64,000 nucleotides of DNA, taken from Verrucomicrobiales bacterium (GTDB lineage: Bacteria > Verrucomicrobiota > Verrucomicrobiia > Limisphaerales > UBA11320). The translations under genes and the position numbers were made by a program. Positions 25,288 to 34,349 of this stretch are shown here, piece after piece; position 1 is the stretch's first letter; every line of letters begins with the position of its first letter. Where the stretch lies: contig JAEUHE010000197.1 in assembly GCA_016793885.1 (NCBI GenBank), forward strand, positions 1-64,000. Direction: 5' to 3'. A model generated the notes under the pieces. The model had not been told where the DNA came from. It made no database searches and was given only the letters and a program-made list of their open reading frames with translations.

Positions 25288-28200
25288 GTCAGTCCTCCTC
25301 CCAATCGACCCCGGTACCTGGCATCGCTGGCCGAGTGGCGGCGATGTTCTTGGATTCCAAGCTTACTCCCCTGGTGGTACTGGCGTCCGTGCTCTTGGGG
25401 TTGGCCGCCGTGGTGCTGCTCCCCCGCGAAGAGGAGCCACAGATCAAGGTTCCGATGATCGACGTGATGGTGGCCATGCCTGGAGCCTCGGCTCAGGAAG
25501 TGGAGGAGCGTGCCACTCGTCCGATGGAAAAGCTGCTGTGGGAGATTCCCGGCGTCGAGTATGTTTACTCAACTTCTCGGACCGAGGAGTCACTCGTCAT
25601 TGTGCGGTTCAAGGTTGGTCAGGATCCGGAACTGAGCCTGGCGCGCCTGAGTGAGAAGCTTCGCTCGAACTTCGATCGGATCCCTCCGGGTGTCTCCTTT
25701 CCCTTGATCAAGCCTAAGAGCATCGATGACGTGCCGATCCTGGCCCTGACCTTTCATTCCTCCCGTTATGATCATCTGACCCTGGGACGGTTGGCGGCCC
25801 AGGTGGACGACGCCGTCAAGCAGGTGCCCTTGGTGGCGGAGACGATGTTAATTGGCGGCGTACGGCGGCAATTGCGTGTGATCTTGGATCCGCTTCGGCT
25901 GGCGGCTCGCCAGCTTTCCCTTACCGATCTGGCACCGATCCTCCGTCAGGCCAACCGTCAATCGCGGTCGGGCGAACTGATCTCTGGAGACAGAACCATC
26001 CTGATTGAGACCGGGGGCTTTCTTCGCTCGGCTGCGGAAGTAGCCAGCGTGGTGGTGGGGGTTTCCGGGGGGCGGCCAGTCTATTTGCGGGATGTGGCCT
26101 CCATCCAGGACGGCGCCGAGGAGCCGGCGAGCTATGTCTTCTTTGGTCGGGGTCGGGAGGAGGATCGTCCGGCGGTCACGTTGAGCGTGGCGAAAAGGCC
26201 GGGCGTGAACGCCATTGAGGTGGCCGATGCGGTCCTGCGCAAGGTCGATCAGTTGAAGGGTGTGATTATCCCGGCTGATGTTGAGGTGTCGATCACCCGC
26301 CACTACGGGGAGACGGCGGCGGAGAAATCCAATGAACTGCTGTTCCACATGGCCATTGCGGTGGTGAGTGTTTCGCTGCTCATCCTGTTCACGTTGGGAT
26401 GGCGGGAATCGATCGTGGTGGCGGTGGCGATTCCATCCACCCTCGCCCTCACCCTGCTGGTGTTTTATCTCCAGGGGTTCACGCTGAATCGCATTACCTT
26501 GTTTGCCCTGATCTTTAGCATTGGGATCCTGGTCGACGATGCGATTGTGGTGGTGGAGAATTTGGTTCGGCATTTTCGTTTGCCGGAGAACCATTCCCGG
26601 GACCGTTTTGTAGTGGCGGCTGAAGCGGTGGGGGAGGTTGGAAATCCAACGATCCTTGCGACCTTTGCCGTGATCGCGGCCGTATTGCCCATGGCATTCG
26701 TGGGTGGACTGATGGGTCCCTACATGCGTCCGATTCCGGTGGGGGCGAGCGCGGCGATGTTCTGGTCCCTGCTGATCGCGTTCGTGGTGACGCCTTGGGC
26801 GGCGGTGCGGTTGTTGAAGCTCAGAGGTCACGGCCAAACGGCAGTCGATACGGGTGAGGAAGCTCGGCCCCCCACGAGCGCTGAGGCGCATCCGGAGGAC
26901 GGCTTCACGCGCTTTTATCGTCGGGTGATGGTGCCGCTGTTGATGAAGCGGGGTTGGCGGTACGGGTTTCTGGGCGTGATTTCTCTGCTATTGCTGGGCG
27001 CGATGGCGATGGTTCCGCTCGGGTGGGTCAAGGTGAAGATGTTGCCTTTTGACAACAAGTCGGAGTTTCAGATTATCTTGAATATGCCGGAGGGAAGTGT
27101 GTTGGAACGCACTGCCCAAGCTGCCCGGGAAATTGCCGCCGTGGTTCGGCAGGAGCCGGAGGTGCTCGATTGTCAGGTGTATGCCGGGACTGCTTCGCCC
27201 TTCAATTTTAACGGATTGGTTCGGCACTACTTCATGCGGAGGGGGCCGAACGTCGCGGATGTTCAGGTGAACCTAGTCTCCAAGCATCGGCGCAGCGCGC
27301 AGAGTCACGAAGTGGCCAAGCGGGTCCGGTTGCGGATCGCGGACGTGGTCCGCCGCTATGGGGCGCGGGTGGCGGTCGCGGAGGTTCCGCCTGGTCCGCC
27401 GGTGCTCCAGACTTTGGTGGCGGAGATCTACGGTCCCAGCGAGAAGGTGCGGGAAGCGCTGGCGGCGAAGGTGCGCGATTTGTTCGCTCGGACGGAGGGG
27501 GTGGTGGATGTGGATTGGTATCGCGAGGCCGACCAGGCCCGCGTCCGATTTGTGGTGGATCGGGAGAAGGCGGCCATGCACGGGATCAGCGCGGAGCAGG
27601 TTGCCCAGGCCCTGAAGATTGCCGCAGGAACCGAAGTGGTGGACCTCCTGCATGATCCGGTGGAGAAGCGGGACGTCAGCCTGGTGTTGGAGCTGCCCCG
27701 GAGCGCGCGGCAGACCCCTGAGGATCTGTTGGGACTGCGGTTGCGCGCGCAGCGAAGCTCAGGCTCCTCGGAGGGCCCGCTGGTTCCCTTGCGTGAGTTG
27801 GTCAGGCTGGAACATGGGGTGGCGGAGAAGAGCATCTATCACAAGAACCTGATGCCGGTGACCTATGTGATCGGGGATGTGGCGGGCGCGGTGGAGAGCC
27901 CCGTCTATGCGATCTTTCAGATGAATGAGGCCTTGCGCCAGTGGGACATGCGGGAGATGGGAGGCCAGGTCAAGGACCTGGTGCTCTTGAACGCCGCCCA
28001 GCCGTTCACGGATGGTCTTCCGACCTTGAAGTGGGATGGAGAGTGGCACATCACGCTCGAGGTGTTTCATGATCTTGGCCTGGCGTTCGCCGCGGTGCTG
28101 GTGTTGATCTATGTGCTCATGGTGGGATGGTTTAAGTCCTTTATCACGCCGCTGATCGTGATGGTCGCCATTCCGTTCTCACTCGTGGGTATCCTCCCCG

Positions 28201-28577
28201 CCCACGCGGCCATGGGTGCGTTTTTCACCGCCACTTCGATGATCGGGTTCATGGCTGGGGCGGGGATTGTGGTCCGCAATTCGATCATTCTGGTCGACTT
28301 CATCGAGCTGCGGCTGAGCCATGGTCTTTCGCTTGCTGATGCGGTCGTTGATGCGGGAGCGGTGCGTTTTCGCCCCATGTTGCTGACCGCGATGGCCGTG
28401 GTGGTGGGTGCCGCCGTCATTCTGGCCGATCCTATCTTCCAGGGCCTGGCCATTGCGCTCATGGCCGGTGAAATAGCGTCGCTGCTGATCAGCCGCATGG
28501 CGGTTCCGATCTTTTATTACTGGGTTCATGCTCGGACTTTCTCACCCCGATCCCAGGACGCTTCGCGAGGCGCTTGA
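25284..28577 (+). CDS. RND efflux permease (second system)
   Basis: 1097 residues. N-terminal region [38 protein letters not shown] and porter motif [28 protein letters not shown] place it among RND permeases related to, but distinct from, AcrB. The transmembrane-4 acidic pair is present in [20 protein letters not shown], and [20 protein letters not shown] occurs near the end. A hydrophilic insert (about residues 510-545, between the transmembrane halves) is rich in Thr/Glu/Gly and probably cytoplasmic. It completes the TolC-adaptor-pump operon controlled from the region shared with the ECF sigma gene. No metal-binding signature is seen, so the substrate class is open. Confidence 0.93.
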   Translation: MSQSSSQSTPVPGIAGRVAAMFLDSKLTPLVVLASVLLGLAAVVLLPREEEPQIKVPMIDVMVAMPGASAQEVEERATRPMEKLLWEIPGVEYVYSTSRTEESLVIVRFKVGQDPELSLARLSEKLRSNFDRIPPGVSFPLIKPKSIDDVPILALTFHSSRYDHLTLGRLAAQVDDAVKQVPLVAETMLIGGVRRQLRVILDPLRLAARQLSLTDLAPILRQANRQSRSGELISGDRTILIETGGFLRSAAEVASVVVGVSGGRPVYLRDVASIQDGAEEPASYVFFGRGREEDRPAVTLSVAKRPGVNAIEVADAVLRKVDQLKGVIIPADVEVSITRHYGETAAEKSNELLFHMAIAVVSVSLLILFTLGWRESIVVAVAIPSTLALTLLVFYLQGFTLNRITLFALIFSIGILVDDAIVVVENLVRHFRLPENHSRDRFVVAAEAVGEVGNPTILATFAVIAAVLPMAFVGGLMGPYMRPIPVGASAAMFWSLLIAFVVTPWAAVRLLKLRGHGQTAVDTGEEARPPTSAEAHPEDGFTRFYRRVMVPLLMKRGWRYGFLGVISLLLLGAMAMVPLGWVKVKMLPFDNKSEFQIILNMPEGSVLERTAQAAREIAAVVRQEPEVLDCQVYAGTASPFNFNGLVRHYFMRRGPNVADVQVNLVSKHRRSAQSHEVAKRVRLRIADVVRRYGARVAVAEVPPGPPVLQTLVAEIYGPSEKVREALAAKVRDLFARTEGVVDVDWYREADQARVRFVVDREKAAMHGISAEQVAQALKIAAGTEVVDLLHDPVEKRDVSLVLELPRSARQTPEDLLGLRLRAQRSSGSSEGPLVPLRELVRLEHGVAEKSIYHKNLMPVTYVIGDVAGAVESPVYAIFQMNEALRQWDMREMGGQVKDLVLLNAAQPFTDGLPTLKWDGEWHITLEVFHDLGLAFAAVLVLIYVLMVGWFKSFITPLIVMVAIPFSLVGILPAHAAMGAFFTATSMIGFMAGAGIVVRNSIILVDFIELRLSHGLSLADAVVDAGAVRFRPMLLTAMAVVVGAAVILADPIFQGLAIALMAGEIASLLISRMAVPIFYYWVHARTFSPRSQDASRGA

Positions 28578-28588
28578 CGCATTGGAGT

Positions 28589-28880
28589 GCGGTAGACCTC
28601 TCTCATCTTTGTTGCTAAGAACGCGGACTAGACAAGCTGGAGGAGCTCATCATTCCTTCGGGTGAGTTCCTGAATCTGCGGCCGAGAACCCGCAGGGTTC
28701 ACAGAGATTAGCCGACGGGTGGCACGCCTTTCAGGGTGCTGTTGAATAGGGGCCGACCAACCGGGGGTGTCGCTGCGCTCCACACCCCGGCTAATGTCTG
28801 TGAACCCTGCGGGTTCGAGCCACTGCCGCCCAGGTGAGAAACTCCCGCATCTTCCGATTTGTCTAGTCCGTGTTTTGTGG
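28589..28880. repeat. Dispersed palindromic element, copy 2 (complete)
   Basis: Left and right arms are inverted copies: 28683-28713 pairs with 28789-28819 with about two mismatches, and GCGGACTAGACAAG (about 28612) pairs with CTTGTCTAGTCCG-like sequence at 28857-28870. The core (28711-28792) includes GGGTGGCACGCCTTTCAG and GGGGGTGTCGCTGCGCTCCA. It has no open reading frame of its own and fills the gap between the RND operon and the amidase gene. Related copies lie at 166-300 and 58917-59320. The structure resembles a MITE or large REP-type element. Confidence 0.8.
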
Positions 28881-28946
28881 GCAATCCACTTCCATTTCCG
28901 TTTCTGGGTTGATCCCTGGGCTGGATCTGCGAGGTTCGTCGGACTG

Positions 28947-30638
28947 ATGAAATCATTGGGATCTTCTTACGCTGGATTCTATCAACGGATGCTTCTGGGG
29001 ATCGCGCTCCTGCTCTCACTCACAGGCGGTCGTGAGATCCAGGGAGCCCAGCCTGCGCTTGCGGAGGAGGATGTCGTCGGCGCTTCCCGTTTAGCCGGGC
29101 TTGAGTTTTCGGAAGCGGAGGTACACCTGATGATGGCTCGGCTGCAGGATCATCTCAGCGCTGTTGTGGAGATGCGGGGCAGCTCCCTGGCTCTGCCCCA
29201 GATGCCCGCGCTTCGATTTGATCCACGGCCTCCGGGCTTCGTCATGCCGGCAGCGGAGTCGGTTTCGTCCTGGCAACCTTCTCGACGGACTCGTCTGCCG
29301 CAGGATCGGGCGGATTGGGCGTTTCTGTCCGTGGAGGAGTTGGCGGGATTGCTCCGATCTAGAGCCGTCTCTTCGGAAACGCTGACGACCTATTTCTTGG
29401 ATCGGCTGAAGCGGTATGGACCCTCGTTGCATTGCGTGGTGACTTTGACCGAGCAGCGCGCCCTCGAATCTGCGCGCCGGGCTGATCGCGAGATTCGGTC
29501 GGGTCGCTGGCGCGGACCCCTGCACGGGGTTCCGTATGGGGTGAAGGACCTATTGGACGTGGCTGGGTTTCCGTCGACCTGGGGGATTTCGCTCCGAACG
29601 AATTCGGTCGCCGCGGCCGATGCCACGGTGGTGGAGAAGCTCGACGCCGCTGGCGCCGTTCTGGTGGCCAAGCTGAGCCTGGGCGAGTTGGCGATGGGAG
29701 ATGTTTGGTATGGTGGCTTAACCCGCAATCCCTGGAAACCTGCGACCGGCTCGTCGGGTTCCTCCGCGGGTTCGGCGAGCGCGGTGGCGGCCGGTCTGGT
29801 TCCGTTCGCGATCGGCTCGGAGACTCTGGGCTCCATTGTTTCGCCGTCGACGGTCTGCGGGGTGACGGGTCTTCGCCCGACCTTTGGGCGCGTGAGCCGC
29901 AGCGGGGCGATGATGCTGTGCTTTTCGCTGGATAAGCTGGGACCCCTGGCGCGTTCGGCCTGGGATTGCGCCTTGGTTTTGGAGGTGATTCGGGGATCGG
30001 ACGGTCGTGATATGTCGGTCATCGACGCGCCGTTCTCGGCGGCGAGGCGGCGAGATCCACGCCGACTTCGGATCGGGTATCTGGCCGAAGACTTGGAGAA
30101 ACCCTACGCCAATCGCACCAATGACCAGAACACGCTGGAAACGTTGCGGGCTTTGGGCCTGACGCTGAAACCGGTCACCCTGCCGAAATGTCCGAAGGGA
30201 GTTTTGTATAGTCTGCTCGCGGCGGAAGCCGCCATGGCTTTTGACGAGCTGACCCGGCAGAATCAGGACGACCGGCTCGTGCAGCAGGACGCCGGGAGCT
30301 GGCCAAACACCTTTCGCAGCGCTCGGTTCATCACCGCCGTCGACTACCTTCAGGCGGGCCGGATTCGTGCCCGATTGATGGAAGACTTCCAGCGACTGTT
30401 CTCCGAGGTCGATGTGGTCGTGGCCCCGAGCTGGAGAGGGAATCAGCTGCTGTACAGCAACATGACCGGTCACCCGTGTGTGGTGGTTCCGAATGGAGAG
30501 ATGGGCCAGGGGCCGCCGCCCAGCGTCTGTTTCCTGTCGGGGCTATTTCGGGAAGCGGATGCCCTGACGGTGGCGCAAGTGTATCAGGAGTCCACCGAAT
30601 GGAATCGTCGACGTCCTGATCTGACTGGGGTGAAGTAG
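28947..30638 (+). CDS. Exported amidase-signature (AS) family hydrolase
   Basis: 563 residues from the ATG at 28947; longer starts run into the repeat element and are unlikely, and an ATG at 28989 would give a more standard signal peptide (LLGIALLLSLTGG). The amidase-signature domain starts near residue 140. The catalytic Lys is in HGVPYGVKDLLDV and the Ser-cisSer pair in ATGSSGSSAGSASAVAAGLV, with GSETLGSIVSPSTVCGVTGLRPT after it, so the Ser-cisSer-Lys triad looks intact. Family members hydrolyse amides, including the Glu-tRNA amidotransferase GatA, but the signal peptide and extended N-terminus argue against GatA. Substrate unknown. No co-transcribed neighbour is evident. Confidence 0.9.
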   Translation: MKSLGSSYAGFYQRMLLGIALLLSLTGGREIQGAQPALAEEDVVGASRLAGLEFSEAEVHLMMARLQDHLSAVVEMRGSSLALPQMPALRFDPRPPGFVMPAAESVSSWQPSRRTRLPQDRADWAFLSVEELAGLLRSRAVSSETLTTYFLDRLKRYGPSLHCVVTLTEQRALESARRADREIRSGRWRGPLHGVPYGVKDLLDVAGFPSTWGISLRTNSVAAADATVVEKLDAAGAVLVAKLSLGELAMGDVWYGGLTRNPWKPATGSSGSSAGSASAVAAGLVPFAIGSETLGSIVSPSTVCGVTGLRPTFGRVSRSGAMMLCFSLDKLGPLARSAWDCALVLEVIRGSDGRDMSVIDAPFSAARRRDPRRLRIGYLAEDLEKPYANRTNDQNTLETLRALGLTLKPVTLPKCPKGVLYSLLAAEAAMAFDELTRQNQDDRLVQQDAGSWPNTFRSARFITAVDYLQAGRIRARLMEDFQRLFSEVDVVVAPSWRGNQLLYSNMTGHPCVVVPNGEMGQGPPPSVCFLSGLFREADALTVAQVYQESTEWNRRRPDLTGVK

Positions 30639-30746
30639 GGTGTCGACTGCGAGAACGGGTTCAAGCTTCTGCGAAAAGAGCCGACTGATATTCTGACTAG
30701 GGTGAAGCCGTTCAACCTGACCAGCAGCAAGCATGGCGTTTTCAAT

Positions 30747-31226
30747 ATGAGCGAACTTTCGGGCAAGATTGCGGACATGGTTGAGCAGTCGGTGCTTTCG
30801 GTTTTTGGAACCATGGCGAACTTGTCCGGGGAGCCCGTCTCAAAAGCTGAGGATGCGACTGACATTCAGCTGAACGGCGTGGGAGGCTTTGTCAACTTTG
30901 CCGGACCTTTGAGTGGGGCAGTCTACCTGTTGATGTCAGAGCAGACCGCGAGGCAGGTGACCGCAAACATGCTGGGGACGGATGAGGTGGGAGCTGGAGA
31001 AATCAAGGATGTTGTCGGTGAACTCACCAACATGGTTGCAGGAGGGCTGAAGAATCAGCTGGCGACCGCCGGCCTGGACTCCAGCCTGACGATCCCCACG
31101 TATATCATGGGAGAGAATTCTCGAATTTCCGTCCGGAACACCTCGGTGGCCACCAAGAACGTGATTCGGCTGCCAGGCATTCTGGATCACGTCCAGGTCC
31201 GGGTTCTGGCTCGAAAGATGCCCTAG
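30747..31226 (+). CDS. CheX-like chemotaxis phosphatase domain protein
   Basis: 159 residues from ATG 30747 (a GTG at 30702 is also in frame). The fold and motifs match CheX/CheC: NFAGPLSGAVYLLMSEQTA, the phosphatase signature Glu-x2-Asn in DVVGELTNMVAGGLKNQL, and a C-terminal VRNTSVATKNVIRLPGI. CheX and CheC dephosphorylate CheY-P. No cheA or cheY is in the window; PilT and a PilZ-like protein lie 3 kb downstream, so a role in pilus-based movement is conceivable. The TAG stop codon is the first part of a CTAG-bounded repeat element. Confidence 0.8.
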   Translation: MSELSGKIADMVEQSVLSVFGTMANLSGEPVSKAEDATDIQLNGVGGFVNFAGPLSGAVYLLMSEQTARQVTANMLGTDEVGAGEIKDVVGELTNMVAGGLKNQLATAGLDSSLTIPTYIMGENSRISVRNTSVATKNVIRLPGILDHVQVRVLARKMP

Positions 31227-31321
31227 CAACCTGTCGGACTTGTCCCGACCGGACGTGAGTCCGGCTTCGAACCTCCTTTGTGCTAAAGAATGTCGTAGGA
31301 AACGTCGCGACAGGCTGCTAG
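31223..31321. repeat. CTAG-bounded element with terminal inverted repeats, copy A
   Basis: 99 bases starting with CTAGCAACCTGTCG and ending with the inverse, CGACAGGCTGCTAG (13 of 14 positions). An inner hairpin CCGGACGTGAGTCCGG lies at about 31249. The first CTAG contains the stop codon of the CheX-like gene. About 85% identical by eye to 43516-43610. Confidence 0.85.
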
Positions 31322-31469
31322 ATATTTTTCCTGCGGAAAAGAGCCGATCTGCTGATGGTTTCCTTGGAGATGGAGCGGGGCAACGCCGTCGAGCTTTGCA
31401 CGGGTCCCCGCTAGATGGCACTGCGTGCTGGGAGACTGGACATCAAGGACTTCCATACTCTGTTCCTGG

Positions 31470-31655
31470 AGAATTCCACAGAAACCTAAGACGGAAGTAT
31501 TAACCACGGATTTCTCGGATGACTCGGATGGACACCAGTTGCTCTTCCTCTCTGCGCTCCTCCGCGCTCTCCGCGCCTCCGCGAGAAAAGATCCCTCCCC
31601 GGACGCGGAAGGACTGCCGGCATCTCTCGCGGAGGCGCGGAGAGCGCGGAGAGGA
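31470..31655. repeat. Dispersed hairpin repeat with AACCACGGATTTCTCGG module, copy 2
   Basis: The module at 31486-31532 (AACCACGGATTTCTCGGATG) precedes a hairpin made of CTCTCCGCGCCTCCGCGAG (about 31567) and CTCGCGGAGGCGCGGAGAG (about 31625). Copy 1 at 21764-21917 has the same parts in the other order. It lies in the gap downstream of the convergent CheX-like and GH5-like genes; the stretch 31322-31470 shows nothing else recognisable. Confidence 0.8.
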
Positions 31656-31661
31656 AAGAGT

Positions 31662-33884
31662 TCAGGGAAAGTCTGCGCCGGTTCGTACGTGGACGAGACG
31701 TTGTTTGGTGAGCTGGATTTTGGTCTCGAGCAGCTCCCGGTTTTCCAGGCCCTTCTGCCGTAGCTCTGCCTCCAGTTCCTGTATTTTTCGCTCGTAGGCG
31801 TTCAGCCGAACCTCGATGGGAGCCTGCAGGTCTGAGAGCCGTTGTTCGAGGGTGGCGAGTTCCTCGGCGGCGCACAGGTGAAGCAGGCGATCTTGGTGTC
31901 GGTCGGTCAGCAGCCGCTGGACAACTTTCTCACGCAACACTTCGGTGAGCTGAGGGGGCAGGATCTTCTGACCCCGCTTTCGATGGTCATTGGACTCCTC
32001 CAGTGCGGCCAAGGCGAGGAGCCGCTCTGCGGCGGGCTTGCGGCGGAGGAGCAGGGAAATCAAAAAGACCAAGGTCAGAGCGAGAAGGCCTGCCATCAGC
32101 CAGCGGGCGAGGTCGTGTGTTTGTTGGGCCTGACGTTGGGCATCGGAGGTCCGGGCTTTGAGTTGGTCCAGTTCCTTACCCGAGAGGCGTTCCGTGGTAT
32201 CGAGCCGCGACTTCAGATCCTCGAGTTGGCGAAGGGCGCGTTGGAGCGACTCTGGGTTTCCCGCGGCCGCCGAGGCGGGCTGACGGTCAGGAAAGAGTGC
32301 CTGTCTCAGGCCGGGAAGGGGCTGTTGCGTTTGGCCATCCCAGTAGCGTTGAAGCTGTCCCCAATCCGACACGGCCCACCCCAATCCACTTTCCTCCAGT
32401 GCGCTGCGCCAGGCTGCGTAATAGCGGGCACGGGAGCCTGGCTCGATACGGCTATCACAACCTAGTTCGGCAAAATAGACTGGTCGTCGGTAGTGTTCCG
32501 CCCACCGAGCGGCCCACTGGGCCTGGTGCAGGAGAGGTTGGGGGCCGCAGGGGTTTCGATCGGTGGGTGTGCGCTGGTAGCGCGCCAGCCATTCTTGAAC
32601 GTTCAAGTCCAGGCCGGCCACCGACCCCGCGGAGAGCGCTGGTTGAGCCGGACCGGGAAACTGGATTCCGGTGAGACGATTTAAAGCGGGGGTGCCGAAG
32701 GCTTGTTGGCTGAAAAACTCCGGCTCTCGGCTGCTCAGCGAGGCGATCCAGTTGCGCTCGCCTTCGGGTGGAAGCAGCCGAGCCAGCTCGGCGGGGTTGC
32801 CTCGGCGTCCGGGGCTGCACAGGACGGTGCGAGCAAGGCTTCCCCGACGGATTTCTCGAATGACTTCAGCATAGATGGGGTTGAGCGACGGCGTATCGGC
32901 TTGGTTGTCGGCTGGGTTCAGCAGTTCATAGGCGATGGTGGCCGGGAAATCGACATAGTGGCTGGAGACTTGGGACCATATTGCCTTGAAGCGAGCGGTT
33001 TCCGCGGAAGGATCCGCGTAGAAGGCGTCGAAATCATGCCAGCTGATCACCACGGCGAGGTTGTGCTTGGCGGCCTCGGCGATCAGAAGGTCCAGTCGTG
33101 CCAGTGCCTCCGCGGAAACCCGAAACTCGGGCGCCTTGCCGGCCAGGGCGTGCCAGGGCAGGGTGATTCGCACGTGGTCGAAGCCCTCGCGCTGGATTTG
33201 TTGTAGCTCGCCGCTACGGGCCATGGCATTGCCAAGCCCCTGCTTAACCGTGTCGGAGGTGCCGATCAAAGAGATCCCCTTGGCGAGAAGCTGAGCGCTC
33301 CGGTGAGCCGGCGTCTCTTGATTCTCCAGTGGAGTGGGGATCTCGACCGTCGGGGGCACTACCGGCCGTGCCGCGAAGCGCATGGTCACCGGGGTATCCC
33401 GGTCGACCTGGATTCCGAATTCGTAGCGTTGCCGGAACCAGGACCGGACGGGAAGGCGGAGCAGGCTCTGGGTCTCCGGGGTGAAGGTTGCCCCTTGCAG
33501 GTCAATGGCTTCCCAGGAAATTTCTTCCTGAAAGAGCGCCTCTTTCTCGTGGGGAACTTTCTCGTAAAATCCTAGTAATGAAATTGTTACGATTCCTTTC
33601 CCGCGAGGTAGGAACTGCAGGGAGATCTCGTTCGTGGAGAACAGGGTGAGCGGAAAGGTAGCTGAAAAAGCCCGGTTTTGTTCGGTTTTTCTGAGCCAGC
33701 CGATGCGGCTGACCGTACCGAACCCTTGGAGGACTTCCGGTTGCTGCAGGGCGACCACTTCGGGGGTGCCATAGACATCCAAGCGGGCTTCGGGCGCGAG
33801 TCTGGCCGGGCCATGAGGCTGGGCGAGCACCAGCATCTGGGCGAACCAGAGCAGCAGGGCCACTGCAGTTCGTTGAATCTGCAT
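31662..33884 (-). CDS. Membrane-anchored GH5-like (cellulase-fold) protein lacking the acid/base Glu
   Basis: 740 residues from the ATG at 33884 (signal peptide MQIQRTAVALLLWFAQMLVL; upstream in-frame codons are unlikely). After a roughly 200-residue beta-rich domain comes a TIM-barrel region resembling glycoside hydrolase family 5: GFDHVRITLPWHAL, HNLAVVISWHDFDAF, ATIAYELLNPADN, and the presumed nucleophile in RRPVYFAELGCD. GH5 enzymes read N-E-P at the acid/base site; here the Glu is absent and the Pro follows Asn directly. A coiled coil, a transmembrane helix (LARWLMAGLLALTLVFLISLLL, about residue 585) and a roughly 130-residue cytoplasmic coiled-coil tail follow. It may be a carbohydrate-binding pseudoenzyme linking envelope to cytoplasm. 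Function is inference. Confidence 0.72.
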   Translation of the reverse strand: MQIQRTAVALLLWFAQMLVLAQPHGPARLAPEARLDVYGTPEVVALQQPEVLQGFGTVSRIGWLRKTEQNRAFSATFPLTLFSTNEISLQFLPRGKGIVTISLLGFYEKVPHEKEALFQEEISWEAIDLQGATFTPETQSLLRLPVRSWFRQRYEFGIQVDRDTPVTMRFAARPVVPPTVEIPTPLENQETPAHRSAQLLAKGISLIGTSDTVKQGLGNAMARSGELQQIQREGFDHVRITLPWHALAGKAPEFRVSAEALARLDLLIAEAAKHNLAVVISWHDFDAFYADPSAETARFKAIWSQVSSHYVDFPATIAYELLNPADNQADTPSLNPIYAEVIREIRRGSLARTVLCSPGRRGNPAELARLLPPEGERNWIASLSSREPEFFSQQAFGTPALNRLTGIQFPGPAQPALSAGSVAGLDLNVQEWLARYQRTPTDRNPCGPQPLLHQAQWAARWAEHYRRPVYFAELGCDSRIEPGSRARYYAAWRSALEESGLGWAVSDWGQLQRYWDGQTQQPLPGLRQALFPDRQPASAAAGNPESLQRALRQLEDLKSRLDTTERLSGKELDQLKARTSDAQRQAQQTHDLARWLMAGLLALTLVFLISLLLRRKPAAERLLALAALEESNDHRKRGQKILPPQLTEVLREKVVQRLLTDRHQDRLLHLCAAEELATLEQRLSDLQAPIEVRLNAYERKIQELEAELRQKGLENRELLETKIQLTKQRLVHVRTGADFP

Positions 33885-33986
33885 GAGGTTTGAATAGCAG
33901 GCGGGTGGAGTTAGGGGCAAGGAATACCAATCCAACAGATCCTCAATTGACGGCACGTTTCTCTGTGTTACGGTGAATCTGCATCT

Positions 33987-34313
33987 ATGAGCGCCAGCAA
34001 ACTCGACACCTCGCTCACCTTCGGACCTTTTTTGGTCCAATCCGGAGGTCAGCGCCTCACCCTCCCTGCCCGGGCGGTCCGTGTCCATAAGAACGGAATC
34101 GAATTTAGGAGCCCCAGTTCTTTCGCTCCCTGGACGGAAATGACCCTCGAACTTGAGGCTCCGTCAGATACCCGCCGCATTCAGGCCACTGGAGTTGTGG
34201 TTGCCTGCAGCGGTGATCGGCACAGCGGCTATCAGGTCTCGCTTGTCTTCACGCATCTCTCCGCCCAGTCTAGAGCACGGCTGGACATTTTGGCGTCCAG
34301 TTACTCGATGTAG
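33987..34313 (+). CDS. Small PilZ-like domain protein
   Basis: 108 residues. The pattern RAVRVHKNGIEFRSPSSFAPWTEMTLELEAP, then IQATGVVVACSGDRHSGYQVSLVFTHLSAQSRARLDILA, fits a PilZ-type beta-barrel, in which the turn before the second strand and the DxSxxG-like segment are degenerate. The canonical c-di-GMP motifs RxxxR and DxSxxG are not clearly present, so ligand binding is doubtful. It is 36 bases upstream of pilT on the same strand, so probably co-transcribed, and may act on the pilus machinery. Confidence 0.62.
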   Translation: MSASKLDTSLTFGPFLVQSGGQRLTLPARAVRVHKNGIEFRSPSSFAPWTEMTLELEAPSDTRRIQATGVVVACSGDRHSGYQVSLVFTHLSAQSRARLDILASSYSM

Positions 34314-34349
34314 ACCGATCGGACACAGACCGACCCTGACCTAGACCGC

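Noticed and set aside
28800-28825. tRNA-like T-arm GGGTTCGAGCC
   Set aside because: The same sequence recurs in the palindromic repeats where it forms the GAACCC-GGGTTC hairpin; no acceptor or anticodon arm surrounds it.
28767-28946. Longer N-terminus of the amidase
   Set aside because: The extra 60 residues are encoded by the dispersed repeat element, and the downstream ATG begins a signal peptide.
33885-34088. Longer N-terminus of the GH5-like protein
   Set aside because: It would overlap the start of the PilZ-like gene, and the ATG at 33884 opens a normal signal peptide.
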